Origin: Hyphomicrobium sp. CS1BSMeth3
GTDB taxonomy: Bacteria > Pseudomonadota > Alphaproteobacteria > Rhizobiales > Hyphomicrobiaceae
DNA length: 64,000 bases
NCBI RefSeq assembly: GCF_900117415.1
Contig: NZ_FPEI01000006.1
Coordinates: 868,001-932,000, forward strand
Direction of reading: 5' to 3'
Under the pieces are notes generated by a model. That model was not told the DNA's origin. It did no database searches and saw only the letters and a list, made by a program, of their open reading frames with translations. Shown here piece after piece: positions 1 through 9,630 of this stretch (its first letter is position 1; each line of letters starts with the position of its first letter). The position numbers were made by a program, and so were the translations under genes.

Positions 1-1681
1 CAGACCATAGCTTGTCCCCCGCCATCTGCTCCCACTGTTGCCTATTCCCGAACGGGTCTTCCGCAATGCGTCGCAGCAGCTCCTCATGGTCTCGGGTCCA
101 CTTCTCTCTGTCGGCCCACGAGAGCTTGTCCTGATCGAATGCCTTTGCCACCTGATAGGCCAGCCACTTCGGCCCGGAGCCGTCACCTATTGGCTTACCC
201 TCGGCAAACCGCAGCATCGAGCGCGAGAGGTCAGAGCTTTGAGGATTAAGCGCAGTGCCGGCACAGTAGATGCGCCCGCGAAAGTCGAGACGATGAGCGA
301 AGTAGCAGCGCGGGTCCGTCTCTTGTTCTTCCCCTTCGATGCGCAGGCCACGAATGTCGGCTGCCTCTGCTAACACGCAATGTGCCCACAGCGCTCTAGA
401 TCGGCGGCTTTCGTTATTGCGATGGGCCTTGGCTGCTCGTGCACGCCACGCTGTCATGGCATCGGCATCGCTCTGATCGAGAGGCTTAGGCGGCACCTCC
501 TCAACGAAACTGTCCGGCAGTCCGTGAAGATCGAGGCCGGCAGTCGCCGCCTCGGAGGCCACGCTAAGCACATGCTCGTTGGGCGTGAACGGTACTCGCT
601 GCAACGCGTTCACAGCATCTAGCACAGGCTGAGCACCACGCCGCACTTCCTCATCGCGAAAGGCCACATCCAGAGACTGTCTCACGTAGGGCTTGTCAGC
701 CGAGATGATGTGCCCTCGCTCTTTGTTGATGAGGTAGCCTCCACCTCGGAGCCAGCGCCATGGCTTCGGCGGACACACCATCGCTCGCTCTAGCGTCGCA
801 CCGATCGCAGCACGCTGGATGCCTTCCTCAAGATGCTTCCACGCGCTGGTGGACAGCTTAACGTAGCGTGGAAACCTGCGGCTGCTTCCATTGCCTCTGC
901 CTCGCCGCTCTAATGAGATCTCACCCCGCGTCACATACTCGGCTGTCAGGAGTAGCCACATCCCGAGTGCAGTCCGAGCGCTGCGCGCCCATGGTTCCGC
1001 GGCCTCTAGTAGCTCGGGCGATGCTCTGTCGGCATCGAGCGCTTTCCTGTTGAAGCCGATGCGGAGAACAGCTTCACGGTGGCGTGGTGTGGCGCCGGCA
1101 TCATCAAGTCGTCGCTTGAAGCTCTTGAGGAGGCCGGGGGAGTGCTTCTCCCACAGTGCTATCCGCGTGGCCCACTCTACTTCCCTGCCGATGTCAGCAC
1201 TGAGCTGTGTTGCAGTGACGGGCTCGATGCCAGCCGCCACCATCCGGTTCACCAGCGTGGCCAGAATGGTCTCGATGGTCAGCAAGGCGAGTGCTTCGGC
1301 GCCGATCTGCTCATAGGCATCTAGCCAGCGAGGGCGTTTGCCACGGGTGTGCTTCGCCTTGTGAGAAGCGCTCTCGATGCTCTCGACCATCAGGGCAGCC
1401 CAGTGATGGGACATGCGTCGTGTTGGCTTCATGCGTCCGGGGTCGCCATCAGTGATTGCCTTGTCCCAGCCAATGAGCGTCTTGTGGTAGGCCTCCACCT
1501 TGTTGACGAACTCTCGTTGGAGCTGGAGCAGCTCGCTCGGGTCGGTTGGAAGCTCCGCAGGAAGGAAACGCTGGGCCAGCTCGTCCTCAGCATTGCTGCG
1601 GATCGAGGAGCGGCGGACGGGATCGCGATCGGATCTGAGCGGCTGGGCTCTGTCGGGATGTTCGTTGCTATCACTGCTCAT
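1..1681 (-). CDS. T7-like single-subunit DNA-directed RNA polymerase (N-terminal 560 residues, cut by window edge)
   Basis: I translated the minus strand from the ATG at 1681-1679; the frame stays open for 560 codons to the window edge. The protein carries T7 RNA polymerase landmarks in order: PPKPW followed by GGGY (from residue 304), AMTAW with a basic stretch, and DFRGRIY at residues 466-472 followed by NPQSSD and GKPIG. These match T7 residues near DWRGRVY (421-427) and its NPQGND and GKPIG. The first catalytic aspartate (T7 D537) and later motifs lie beyond the edge and cannot be checked. In lytic relatives this enzyme transcribes middle and late phage genes from short phage promoters. 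An AGGGAG lies 13 bases upstream, so the start is reasonable but not certain. Confidence 0.93.
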   Translation of the reverse strand, partial: MSSDSNEHPDRAQPLRSDRDPVRRSSIRSNAEDELAQRFLPAELPTDPSELLQLQREFVNKVEAYHKTLIGWDKAITDGDPGRMKPTRRMSHHWAALMVESIESASHKAKHTRGKRPRWLDAYEQIGAEALALLTIETILATLVNRMVAAGIEPVTATQLSADIGREVEWATRIALWEKHSPGLLKSFKRRLDDAGATPRHREAVLRIGFNRKALDADRASPELLEAAEPWARSARTALGMWLLLTAEYVTRGEISLERRGRGNGSSRRFPRYVKLSTSAWKHLEEGIQRAAIGATLERAMVCPPKPWRWLRGGGYLINKERGHIISADKPYVRQSLDVAFRDEEVRRGAQPVLDAVNALQRVPFTPNEHVLSVASEAATAGLDLHGLPDSFVEEVPPKPLDQSDADAMTAWRARAAKAHRNNESRRSRALWAHCVLAEAADIRGLRIEGEEQETDPRCYFAHRLDFRGRIYCAGTALNPQSSDLSRSMLRFAEGKPIGDGSGPKWLAYQVAKAFDQDKLSWADREKWTRDHEELLRRIAEDPFGNRQQWEQMAGDKLWS

Positions 1682-1790
1682 GTGAGCCGTAGATCTCCCT
1701 GTATCGGGGCAGATGAATACAGCCGCCCTCAATGAATGAGGACGCTGATGCTTCGATAGTTGAAGATGATGGGTAGAGGCAGCGCGCGCC

Positions 1791-2294
1791 TCAGTCCGTA
1801 ACCTTGGGCTGCAAGCGGCGTTTCGGCGTTGTTCTGCGTAGCCTCAGGCCGCGCAGCATCTCCGCCTGCCTTTTCGCCTCTCTCATCTTGCGCTGGGCGA
1901 GCGGGTGGCTATGCGGCACTAGGCTGTCGATAATCAGCTCATATCCTTCACAGCCTGCTGCCCACTTTCCTACGGGATGTCCGCCGGCATCCCATCGAAC
2001 CGCAAGACAGGTCGGTCCTTGATGCCACTCGCTGATGTCATCTGGATACTCGACGACGCCCACAATCGGTGCTGTAGGGCCTCCATCGGTCATGGACACT
2101 ATACGAACGTGCTTCCCGTTTCGCAGCTCTCCGAAAAGATATGGCGTCTCCTCAGGGTGGGCATCGAGCAGTGCGAGCTTGCCGACGCGCATCCATAGGC
2201 GCCAACAGAGCACCACGGGAGTGCGCTCGGGCTGTTGATCGTGCGTGTTCGAGGAGGCCTCCTGCGCCGCTGCTATCGGGATTAGCTCCGGCAT
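1791..2294 (-). CDS. Hypothetical phage protein (167 aa)
   Basis: I do not recognise this protein. The frame is open further upstream, but the ATG at 2294 has an AGGAGA nine bases before it, and a longer version would overlap the upstream gene. The middle contains a beta-rich stretch with WMRVGKLALLD and VRIVSM, the C-terminus is a highly basic helix, and no membrane segment or signal is visible. It lies 109 bases upstream of the RNA polymerase gene on the same strand, so it is probably co-transcribed with it. The basic tail suggests nucleic-acid contact, which is inference only. Confidence 0.55.
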   Translation of the reverse strand: MPELIPIAAAQEASSNTHDQQPERTPVVLCWRLWMRVGKLALLDAHPEETPYLFGELRNGKHVRIVSMTDGGPTAPIVGVVEYPDDISEWHQGPTCLAVRWDAGGHPVGKWAAGCEGYELIIDSLVPHSHPLAQRKMREAKRQAEMLRGLRLRRTTPKRRLQPKVTD

Positions 2295-2545
2295 TTCGCT
2301 GCATCTCCTGTCGGTGTTGAATAGGACGACAGCCGGGAGCCACACAGCAGGCGACGTATGCGGCATCTGATAGGCAGCGACGATAGGGAATGCCTTACTG
2401 CCCGCACTCCACGACAAGATGCGGACTGGGACGTTACACAAATCAAGTAGAGTGTCGAACGGAAGCAGCGGCCGGAAGTTCGGCCGCCGCCTCCTGCTGT
2501 CTTTCGGACTGCTGTCGTTTGACGAGTGCACTGTCTTGCGCTCGC

Positions 2546-2920
2546 TTACGCCACTGCGATTGCCTTCACAGCTCCTGCCCAAGGCGAAGACCGGTGACGC
2601 TTCCCGAGCGCGCGACGAACGCGAGATGCCTTGATGGCGCTGCGGATGACACCAGAGACATTGTGCCAATACACGTAGCCCGCTCCCTTGATCCCATCGA
2701 AGCCGTGCTCATCGACAAGCTCGTTGAGCTGCTGCTGTATCGAGGCAGACGAGCGGTTCCCCTTTCCAAGGCCAATCGACACCACTAGGCCTTCAGCAAG
2801 GATGAGACACGGCGCACCTTCGTGATGGCCCCGTCCAAGGGCCCGCGTTCCATCGATGTGGCGCGACAGTTGGGCAATGAAGCGATTTCTCGCTGCTACT
2901 GAGGTCTTAGGCATGGTCAA
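2546..2920 (-). CDS. Hypothetical phage protein (124 aa)
   Basis: This is a small basic protein with no family I recognise. The open frame starts with TTG at 2920, with AAGGAG six bases upstream; an ATG two codons later (2914) is 12 bases from the same site, so TTG is preferred. The central part (LILAEGLVVSIGLGKGNRSS, then QQQLNELVDEHGFDGIKG) looks like a compact alpha/beta fold, and the last 30 residues are rich in Arg, Lys and Ala. A 200-base gap without a gene separates it from the upstream gene and could hold a promoter. Confidence 0.55.
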   Translation of the reverse strand: MTMPKTSVAARNRFIAQLSRHIDGTRALGRGHHEGAPCLILAEGLVVSIGLGKGNRSSASIQQQLNELVDEHGFDGIKGAGYVYWHNVSGVIRSAIKASRVRRALGKRHRSSPWAGAVKAIAVA

Positions 2921-3120
2921 TCACCGCTCCTTAATCCTACCTGCCGGCCCCCTTTCGGCCGGCTCAACGCGGAGGAGAATACCGCATAAGTAAGCGAAGT
3001 CGACGGCATAATACCTTGATAGTAAAGGATAATACGTCACGTGGACACTGCCGTCCTGGGGATACTATCTGGGAGCGGAGGATTGCCTCGCTAGAAGGCG
3101 ATCGCAGCGGCAGTTCCGTC

Positions 3121-3723
3121 TCAGCCCCCATCGCGCGGATCGTCATAGTTGGCCGGACTGAGCAGAGAGGGGTTGAAGCGAGGACGAAACACCTTCGTCA
3201 CATCGCGCCACGAGAAGCCTATGGGGCCGACACGCTTCGCCAGCGTTACCGCAATGGCACGCTCGTTGTACCAGAGCTTCTTCTCCGGTCCCGTGGAGGC
3301 TAGCGTCTCAAAGCTGGTGCTGGGGTGCAGCACCATGGCGACGTCGAGGTCCATCCAAAGGTCCGCGTTCGCTATCTTGTCACCGACACGATCACTGCCC
3401 TTCGCCGAGAAGACAGAAGGTTTCCTGTGCCAGTCATGCGCCTTCCAGACAGGCAGCATCATGGCACCTTTGGAAACGTATTCTCCGACGAACATCCTCA
3501 GCGTGCTGGGTCCTAGCTTTTCGCTTATGTGCGAAAGCACGCGCTCCACACTCACTAGCTCCATCGCATTGGGACTGTAGTTCGGCGATCTATCCGCGAC
3601 GGCAAACCACGCTGTTTCCGTCCGTATGACAGCGCCGAAGCTCGCTCCGTCATCGTCCCGCGATACCCGTATGAAGGCCAACACGGTGGCTGCTGCTGCT
3701 GTTGCTTCTGCGTTCGTACTCAT
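3121..3723 (-). CDS. Hypothetical phage protein (200 aa)
   Basis: This gene lies 88 bases downstream of the giant virion-type gene on the same strand. After a short Ala/Thr-rich N-terminus the sequence alternates strands and helices (VLAFIRVSRDDD, then ELVSVERVLSHISE, then TLRMFVGEYV). That order loosely recalls an RNase H-like fold, but the acidic catalytic residues of RNase H are not all present, so I give no function. It is Trp- and Asp-rich in the middle and has no signal peptide or membrane segment. The Shine-Dalgarno sequence before the ATG is weak. Confidence 0.6.
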   Translation of the reverse strand: MSTNAEATAAAATVLAFIRVSRDDDGASFGAVIRTETAWFAVADRSPNYSPNAMELVSVERVLSHISEKLGPSTLRMFVGEYVSKGAMMLPVWKAHDWHRKPSVFSAKGSDRVGDKIANADLWMDLDVAMVLHPSTSFETLASTGPEKKLWYNERAIAVTLAKRVGPIGFSWRDVTKVFRPRFNPSLLSPANYDDPRDGG

Positions 3724-3811
3724 TGCTCATGCGTTCCAAGTGATGTCGGTGATAGTAGCGGTAGTTGTGGCTGTTGCGATGGAGAGGGAGGCAACTCGCC
3801 GAGAAAGCTGG

Positions 3812-6800
3812 TCACTCGTCACCGTCACCATCGTCCAAGCCATACGCTTCGAGCGTCACCGCTCGCCGCTGTGCTTCGACCGCCTGTCCGATCGTGCGCC
3901 GCTTGTGGTAGACGCGCTCAACGACCTCGGGATGGTCGCGGAGGATCGTGTTCCACGCGATGTTGCGGTACTGCCCGATGATGCGGCGGATGGCGTAGAG
4001 TTTGGTGCCGGGCATATCGCCAGGGCCATCAATCAAGTTCTTCTGATAGGCGTCGCTCTCGATGAAGTCCTCCAAGCGTTGCCGCAGCGGAGGTATCGAT
4101 CCGGGCGCAGGATCGCGGGACCGGTCGCCGTACTCGTCATAGAGCCGCTTGCCGTTCGACAGCTTGAACTCCACGAGATCGAGGCTGCCTTTCTCGCCGG
4201 GGACTTGCTTCGTGCGGGGTAGCGGTTCGGGGACGCCCTTGTTGCCGGTCTCGACAAGGCGGGCGTATTCGTTGAGGAGAGCGTCGTCGTCCTTGTGGGA
4301 GGTGATGACACCACCTTGCTTCTTCATCGGCTCACCCCACGGTGTCCGCCTTGCAGCCAGGCCCTCGGAGGCAACTGGTAGCCGCTTCAACGCCATCTCG
4401 AACCAGTCGTTGGCCTCCCGGATCATCGGGTCGCCGAGGTAGTTGTTCGACTGGTTGATGAAGTTGGGCACTGCGATGGATGCACCGATGTTGCCCACGT
4501 ACTGCCCGAGCTTCTTGCCACTCATGTCGGTGGCAGCTTCGATAAGCTGGGAGAGACCTTGCATGATGTGGCGGGAGAGAACGCTGTCGGCGAGCGACAT
4601 GGCGAACACGGTGGCCCACTGCCCCATGTGCTCCTCGTCGAAGTCATCAATACGCTCGGCCACGATGGCAGGGACGTTGATGATGATGCCGAATGGGTCC
4701 ATGCGCTTGGCGTTGAGCGAGGCTCCCGTACCTGGGATATCGATGCCGCCGTGGTGTCTTCCACGCTGCTCAAGCATCTGCCGCGCTGGCCAGTCTGGGC
4801 GGCCGTCGTTTTTTAGAGGCCCGGAGCCACGGGAATTGCCGCTTACCGCCGAAGCGAGAGCTAGCGTCCACAGGGCATAGCCCATGTAGAGCTTCCCTGT
4901 GGCAACCGCTGCCTCGTGCCCGCCTGCCTGCATCGCCTTCTGATACGCTTTGCTCATGTGAGCCAAGCCAGGAGTCAGCGACGCCGAGTAGTGCATGAGG
5001 TTATGGATGATGCTCGGGAACGGCACCGCGAACTTCAGCATCGGGTAGCGAGCGATATTCTGTTTCATCATCCCCATGAATGAGTCATGCGGGACGGCAT
5101 TCATGAAGGTGGAGGACTTCGCTGCCGCAAGTGCACGCTGCGCCAGAGGATCATCCGGGTTGGGGATGCGTCCCAATGTCGGATCGTCGATGAAGGTCTG
5201 CTCGAAGCGCTTCCTCGCGTAGGCGTCCAGCTCTGCGCCCTTGAGGCCTTGAGATAGGCCGTCCGTATGTGCCGCTGCCAGAGCCTCAGCGTGGTAGGCC
5301 GCTCGCTTGAAGAGTTCGTCCTGTGCCGACAGTGTACGCGTGGACACAACGCCAAGGGCATCACCATAGAGCTTGATCGCGTGGCCGACTGCGCTCTCCG
5401 CGATGTTGCCCGCTGTGGCGCCGCCTTCCTTTACTGCATCGGGGTTTATGCCGAATGCGCGCCTCGGGTCCATGTGGTCGGCAGGGAACTGCCCATATCT
5501 GTCCACATTGGGATCGAGCTGAGGCCTGCCCTTCTTGAAGCTCTCTTTGGCATAGCCCAGAACCGTGGCTGCCTCGCTCACCATGTAGCTGTACTGCCGC
5601 ATCCCTTCCCTGATCATGGTCTGATCGCCCAAGCCATAACCACCAACGATCTTGTAGAGCGGATGCAGAGCTGTTGCGGTGAAGGAAGAGGTGATGTTGA
5701 CAGCGTGTGTCTCGAATCCTGAGAGAATGCTCCGTATCCAAGCCGCCTGGACGAAGTCGCGGAGGGCCTCATACCGCGTGGGACTGAGTGCGCGCCCCAT
5801 GGCCTCAGGGTCGGAGCCTGCCGTCTTGATCCGCTTGAGCAGCATATCCAGCGGGGCATCCGCTGCGGTCGAGGCGAAGTCGATCTGCTGGTTGGGTGTC
5901 CGCGAGCGGCGCATGGCGTTGAGGGCACGGCCGACTTCCGAGGTCATGCCGCCCACCATGTCTTGCACCATGACGTAATGCGCCACCTTGTCCCGGAGTG
6001 CCTGCTCTGCCGCTTCCTTGGAGCCGTACGTGCCGAACTCGGGCCGTGCGTTCTCAGGGTCCAACTGCCGAGCGAGCGTGTGGAGTTCCTCGGCGAGCCC
6101 ACTGGTGTACTGGCGCATGGCTAGCAAACGAGCGTGGACGTTCTCCAACCTGTCGCTTTCTCGGGTGATGCGGTTGAGGATCTCTCCCGGCTCCTGCCCG
6201 AGCTGCCGTGCGAAGGACTGCGCGAGCTTGTACGCCTCGCCGTAGGAGACACGACCGCGGTTGGCGAAGCTGTCCGGCAATTCCTTGAGGAGGCGGGCTT
6301 CCGTTGCCTCGATGACGGCGCGGATATGTCCTTCGTGCGTGAGGCTGTCGAACCTAGACGGTGTTGGAACGTCGTGGCCGATTGCATCGAGATCTGTCCT
6401 GCGAGTAATGCGGATAATGTCATCCACAACACCGTCAACTAGGGCCTTGTCGCTCGGGACTAGCCGCGTCGTGCTCGGGTGAGACGGGTCGCTCATCGGG
6501 CGGAGCGGCGTGTCCTCATTGATCGGGCGGGGCTTCCACTCGGGGAGCGTGCCGTCATTCAACGATGACGTTGCAGGAGGCTGTCTGTCCAAGGCGGTCT
6601 GCACGCGGTGTGCGCTCGGAGAGCCTGCGCCAATGTGCTGGGCGGCGATGGAGCTGTCACGGATAGCACCGATGACTTCGGCTGCCTCGCGGAACAGCGG
6701 CGTGTTGGGCAGCTCGCCAGCTACGCGATTGCCGACCATGAAGGCGACAACTTCTTGGTCGAGTGCCTCCTTGACCTCTGCCGGTGTCATGCCTTGTGAG

Positions 6801-9367
6801 CGATACCAATCCTCATAGGCTCCGGTCTTCCGCACGAGATCATCAATGGAGACGATCGGCGAGCCATCCCGAGCAACGGCCTCGCGTCCGCCCCACTCGA
6901 TGCGCATCTCTTTGCCGGCCGCGAGGAGTGCTTCCCACTGACGGCTACCAAGCTTGCCGCCCTCGCGTAGAACGTGGATCTCTTCGTGTTCAAGGATGTT
7001 GCGCTTGGCGTCATCCACGGACATTCCAAAGCGCTGGGCATATGCTTCCGTCCGCTCTCGCATAACGCCAACGATGCGGTGCCGCGTGTGCTGGAAGCCT
7101 TCCCCATCAAAGCCAGTGTCACGGCCAACGCGAACGTCGTAGCCAAGCGCTCTGATGCGATCGACGACTGTCCCCGTGCCCTCCCTGAGGAACGCTTCCT
7201 CTGCAACACGATCGGCCTCCCACTCGATGCCTTTGATTGCCGGAGCATGTCGTGCGTGCGCCTGTGGTGCCTCGCCGGGGAGCTGGCCAGGGAGTGGGTC
7301 ATTGGAAGGGCGAAGGCGAGCGGCGAGAGACTGCGCCTCGGAGGATGCTCTCGGGTTAGCGCCTCCGAGCTGACGCATCACGACGGGAGGAGACGTTGCA
7401 GGGGATGGTGCCGCAGGTTGCGGCTTGATGGTGAGCTTGGTGCCTTCGTCGGAGATGGTTGCGGGCGTGTTCAGGCGTTGGAAGCGACGCAGCGCAGTCT
7501 CAACGGACTGCTGCACGTCGGCCTCAGTGGCCTTGGGCTTGCCGGTAATCTGCGACCACCATTCACCCATTGGCCTCGTGATGCCGTTGGGGCCTTGCTT
7601 CATTCGTTCGAAGCGGTGAAGTGCCGTCTGGACAGACTGCCGGGATAGCTCGTCGCGCACAGCGGGGAGTTGGCGTGCACGCTCTAGGGCTGTCGTCACC
7701 GAGTCTGCGGACCGCTCTGCCGCTTCGTCCGTCTGTCGTGCGGCTGCTGATGCCTCCTGAAACGATAAAGGCCCCGCTCTGGGGGCCTCTGCTAGTTCTG
7801 CTGCTGATGTTGCCGTTCTCGGCTGTGGCGGCGGGGGCCATCCTGGTCGCTGTCGATCGAACGCCATGACACCGCGGGTCGCATTCGCTCCCGGCACTTG
7901 CTGAGGCGCTGCTTCATCGAGCTGTGAGGCACGGGGACTAAGGCCGGTGCGATCGAGGCCGGTCTGTATGGACTGCTGCGCTGCATCTGCGGAACGGACG
8001 GCTGCTGATGCCTCATGGAACGACTGCGGTGTTGTCTCGGGAGCTACTTGCGTCGCACGCGGCAAGGGCGGCCATGCAGGCCTCTGAGTGTCGAACGCCA
8101 TAACACCGCGAGTGAGGTTCTCCCCTGGGATCTGCTGGGGACGAGCATCGCCGACAGTCGCAAGGGCCTGCTGGAGGTCACGGCCTGCGGGACTTTCCGG
8201 GGCAAGAGCACGTTGCACGTCAGGGGCGAGACCACCGCCCTTGTTGACCGCAGCGAATGCCTTCTCCGCTTCCGCCAGCTCTGCATCTGCGTCGGCATGT
8301 CTCCCCTGTTGGGCAGCACGTAGCGACTTCACCACGCGGAGGCCCACATCGATACTGACACCGATGCCGAGCCCCTCAAGCATATTCTTGAAGCGGCCCT
8401 CCGCCTCGGTATCCCCTGGAGCATGTGCTAGGTATGCAGTCACCGCATCGTTGAAGCCAGCGTGCTCGCGGAGGAGGTTCGAGAGACGAGCTTCCTTGCC
8501 GTCGAACGCAAACATGTCGGTGACAGCACCACGCGCGGCGGCCTGACCAACTGCACCCGCTGCGGTGGTCGCGCCCCGAAGGATGCCGGCTGCTCGTGCC
8601 AGCTTACCGAGGCCGATGTAGGACGCACCGAACTGAGCGAAGGCCCCGACGATGCGGGAGCCCTGCGGCATGGACTTGTAGTAGTTCTCGAAGTCCTTCC
8701 GCCATTCACCGTGGTGTGCGCCTGTCTCTCCGCCACCAATCACCTCACGGGCGAAGTCGTAGGGCTCCAGCACGAAGCCCTTGACGGCGCCGCGCCACAC
8801 CGCGCCGGGCATGGAGGTGACGTCTTCCCAGAGCGAGTAGGGCTTCGCATCTGGTGAGGCTGGCTGCTGCTGCTGCTGACGAAGGATGTTGTCAATCTGC
8901 TGAGGAGTCGCTCGTGTCACGAAGAGGACGGCCGCCGCATCATCGTCGGAGAGGCTTGCCAGCTCCGGGCGCTGCGCCTTCGCCTGCTGGGCCTCCTCGG
9001 GAGATGGCCACACGGGGGCTCCGCCTGGCAGTCCTGGGAGTACGCCCTCGCCGGCTGTCGGGATGAAGCTGCCCTGAGGAGCGAGAGCCGCAGTCGGTGC
9101 TGCCTCGGGAGAGGCAACTGTCTCATGCGGGAGAGGATCGCCCATGTCGGAGAGCCCCGAAGGGCTAGAGGGCGACGTCGTAGGAGGTAAATCTGTCGCG
9201 TTCGGTAACGCCGTGGGGTCGGGCTGCGGTGCAATTGGATTTGACGGTGCTCCGTCGATCGCGGGGCCGGGGACTGGTGCAGCGTTGTCGCCGGTCAGGT
9301 CGCTAGGGGCAGTGGGGGGCAGTGCCTCGCCGCTGTCTGACAGCGAAGGCTCGATGAGGTTGGCCAT
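3812..9367 (-). CDS. Giant polyvalent phage protein (1851 aa) with HExxH metallopeptidase-like site
   Basis: One continuous 1851-residue frame. Residues 1-170 are Pro/Ala-rich and disordered, ending in a short poly-Gln tract. About 180-370 is a helical, Gly/Ala-rich region of the kind seen in podovirus ejection proteins. About 400-670 is a linker with two near-identical blocks around TRGVMAFD (near 422 and 500) and several copies of a QSVQTALxR motif. HEEIH at 794-798, in a helix, with an acidic DQEVVAFMVG helix about 70 residues later, matches a zincin-type active site. The remainder (about 1100-1800) is alpha-helical with hydrophobic segments. Size and layout fit phage 'large polyvalent proteins' that travel with the DNA. 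A role as an internal virion or ejected protein is inference. The start is set by ATG with AAGGA ten bases upstream. Confidence 0.8.
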   Translation of the reverse strand: MANLIEPSLSDSGEALPPTAPSDLTGDNAAPVPGPAIDGAPSNPIAPQPDPTALPNATDLPPTTSPSSPSGLSDMGDPLPHETVASPEAAPTAALAPQGSFIPTAGEGVLPGLPGGAPVWPSPEEAQQAKAQRPELASLSDDDAAAVLFVTRATPQQIDNILRQQQQQPASPDAKPYSLWEDVTSMPGAVWRGAVKGFVLEPYDFAREVIGGGETGAHHGEWRKDFENYYKSMPQGSRIVGAFAQFGASYIGLGKLARAAGILRGATTAAGAVGQAAARGAVTDMFAFDGKEARLSNLLREHAGFNDAVTAYLAHAPGDTEAEGRFKNMLEGLGIGVSIDVGLRVVKSLRAAQQGRHADADAELAEAEKAFAAVNKGGGLAPDVQRALAPESPAGRDLQQALATVGDARPQQIPGENLTRGVMAFDTQRPAWPPLPRATQVAPETTPQSFHEASAAVRSADAAQQSIQTGLDRTGLSPRASQLDEAAPQQVPGANATRGVMAFDRQRPGWPPPPQPRTATSAAELAEAPRAGPLSFQEASAAARQTDEAAERSADSVTTALERARQLPAVRDELSRQSVQTALHRFERMKQGPNGITRPMGEWWSQITGKPKATEADVQQSVETALRRFQRLNTPATISDEGTKLTIKPQPAAPSPATSPPVVMRQLGGANPRASSEAQSLAARLRPSNDPLPGQLPGEAPQAHARHAPAIKGIEWEADRVAEEAFLREGTGTVVDRIRALGYDVRVGRDTGFDGEGFQHTRHRIVGVMRERTEAYAQRFGMSVDDAKRNILEHEEIHVLREGGKLGSRQWEALLAAGKEMRIEWGGREAVARDGSPIVSIDDLVRKTGAYEDWYRSQGMTPAEVKEALDQEVVAFMVGNRVAGELPNTPLFREAAEVIGAIRDSSIAAQHIGAGSPSAHRVQTALDRQPPATSSLNDGTLPEWKPRPINEDTPLRPMSDPSHPSTTRLVPSDKALVDGVVDDIIRITRRTDLDAIGHDVPTPSRFDSLTHEGHIRAVIEATEARLLKELPDSFANRGRVSYGEAYKLAQSFARQLGQEPGEILNRITRESDRLENVHARLLAMRQYTSGLAEELHTLARQLDPENARPEFGTYGSKEAAEQALRDKVAHYVMVQDMVGGMTSEVGRALNAMRRSRTPNQQIDFASTAADAPLDMLLKRIKTAGSDPEAMGRALSPTRYEALRDFVQAAWIRSILSGFETHAVNITSSFTATALHPLYKIVGGYGLGDQTMIREGMRQYSYMVSEAATVLGYAKESFKKGRPQLDPNVDRYGQFPADHMDPRRAFGINPDAVKEGGATAGNIAESAVGHAIKLYGDALGVVSTRTLSAQDELFKRAAYHAEALAAAHTDGLSQGLKGAELDAYARKRFEQTFIDDPTLGRIPNPDDPLAQRALAAAKSSTFMNAVPHDSFMGMMKQNIARYPMLKFAVPFPSIIHNLMHYSASLTPGLAHMSKAYQKAMQAGGHEAAVATGKLYMGYALWTLALASAVSGNSRGSGPLKNDGRPDWPARQMLEQRGRHHGGIDIPGTGASLNAKRMDPFGIIINVPAIVAERIDDFDEEHMGQWATVFAMSLADSVLSRHIMQGLSQLIEAATDMSGKKLGQYVGNIGASIAVPNFINQSNNYLGDPMIREANDWFEMALKRLPVASEGLAARRTPWGEPMKKQGGVITSHKDDDALLNEYARLVETGNKGVPEPLPRTKQVPGEKGSLDLVEFKLSNGKRLYDEYGDRSRDPAPGSIPPLRQRLEDFIESDAYQKNLIDGPGDMPGTKLYAIRRIIGQYRNIAWNTILRDHPEVVERVYHKRRTIGQAVEAQRRAVTLEAYGLDDGDGDE

Positions 9368-9630
9368 GCGGAAGTGGTCCTTCGTGGTGGGAAGTGGATT
9401 GGTGGACGGTGAGGGGGGATAGAGAAGGCGCGTGCGGAGTCAGCCCCCGTGCGCGGTACTGCCGCGGGAGGTCGTGGTGGGGCGGGTGGATTCTGGAGAA
9501 CGGGAGAGCGCGGAGAGGCGCTGAGCGGCGGTGCCGGTTTAGGTGAGCGCTAGCGTTAGATGGCAGCCCGATTGAGGCTAGCTGGTCTCACTGCCGCCCA
9601 AGGATGGCGTCGGGGTACGCGCGGGGTACG

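Noticed and set aside
891-1735. Plus-strand open frames of 141 and 128 residues (891-1316 and 1349-1735) in the prophage
   Set aside because: They are antisense to the T7-like RNA polymerase, whose minus-strand translation shows clear family motifs.
3028-3046. T7-promoter-like GATAATACGTCACGTGG upstream of a small phage gene
   Set aside because: Only the TAATACG part resembles a T7 promoter, it occurs once, it faces away from the phage genes, and it does not match the repeat array consensus.
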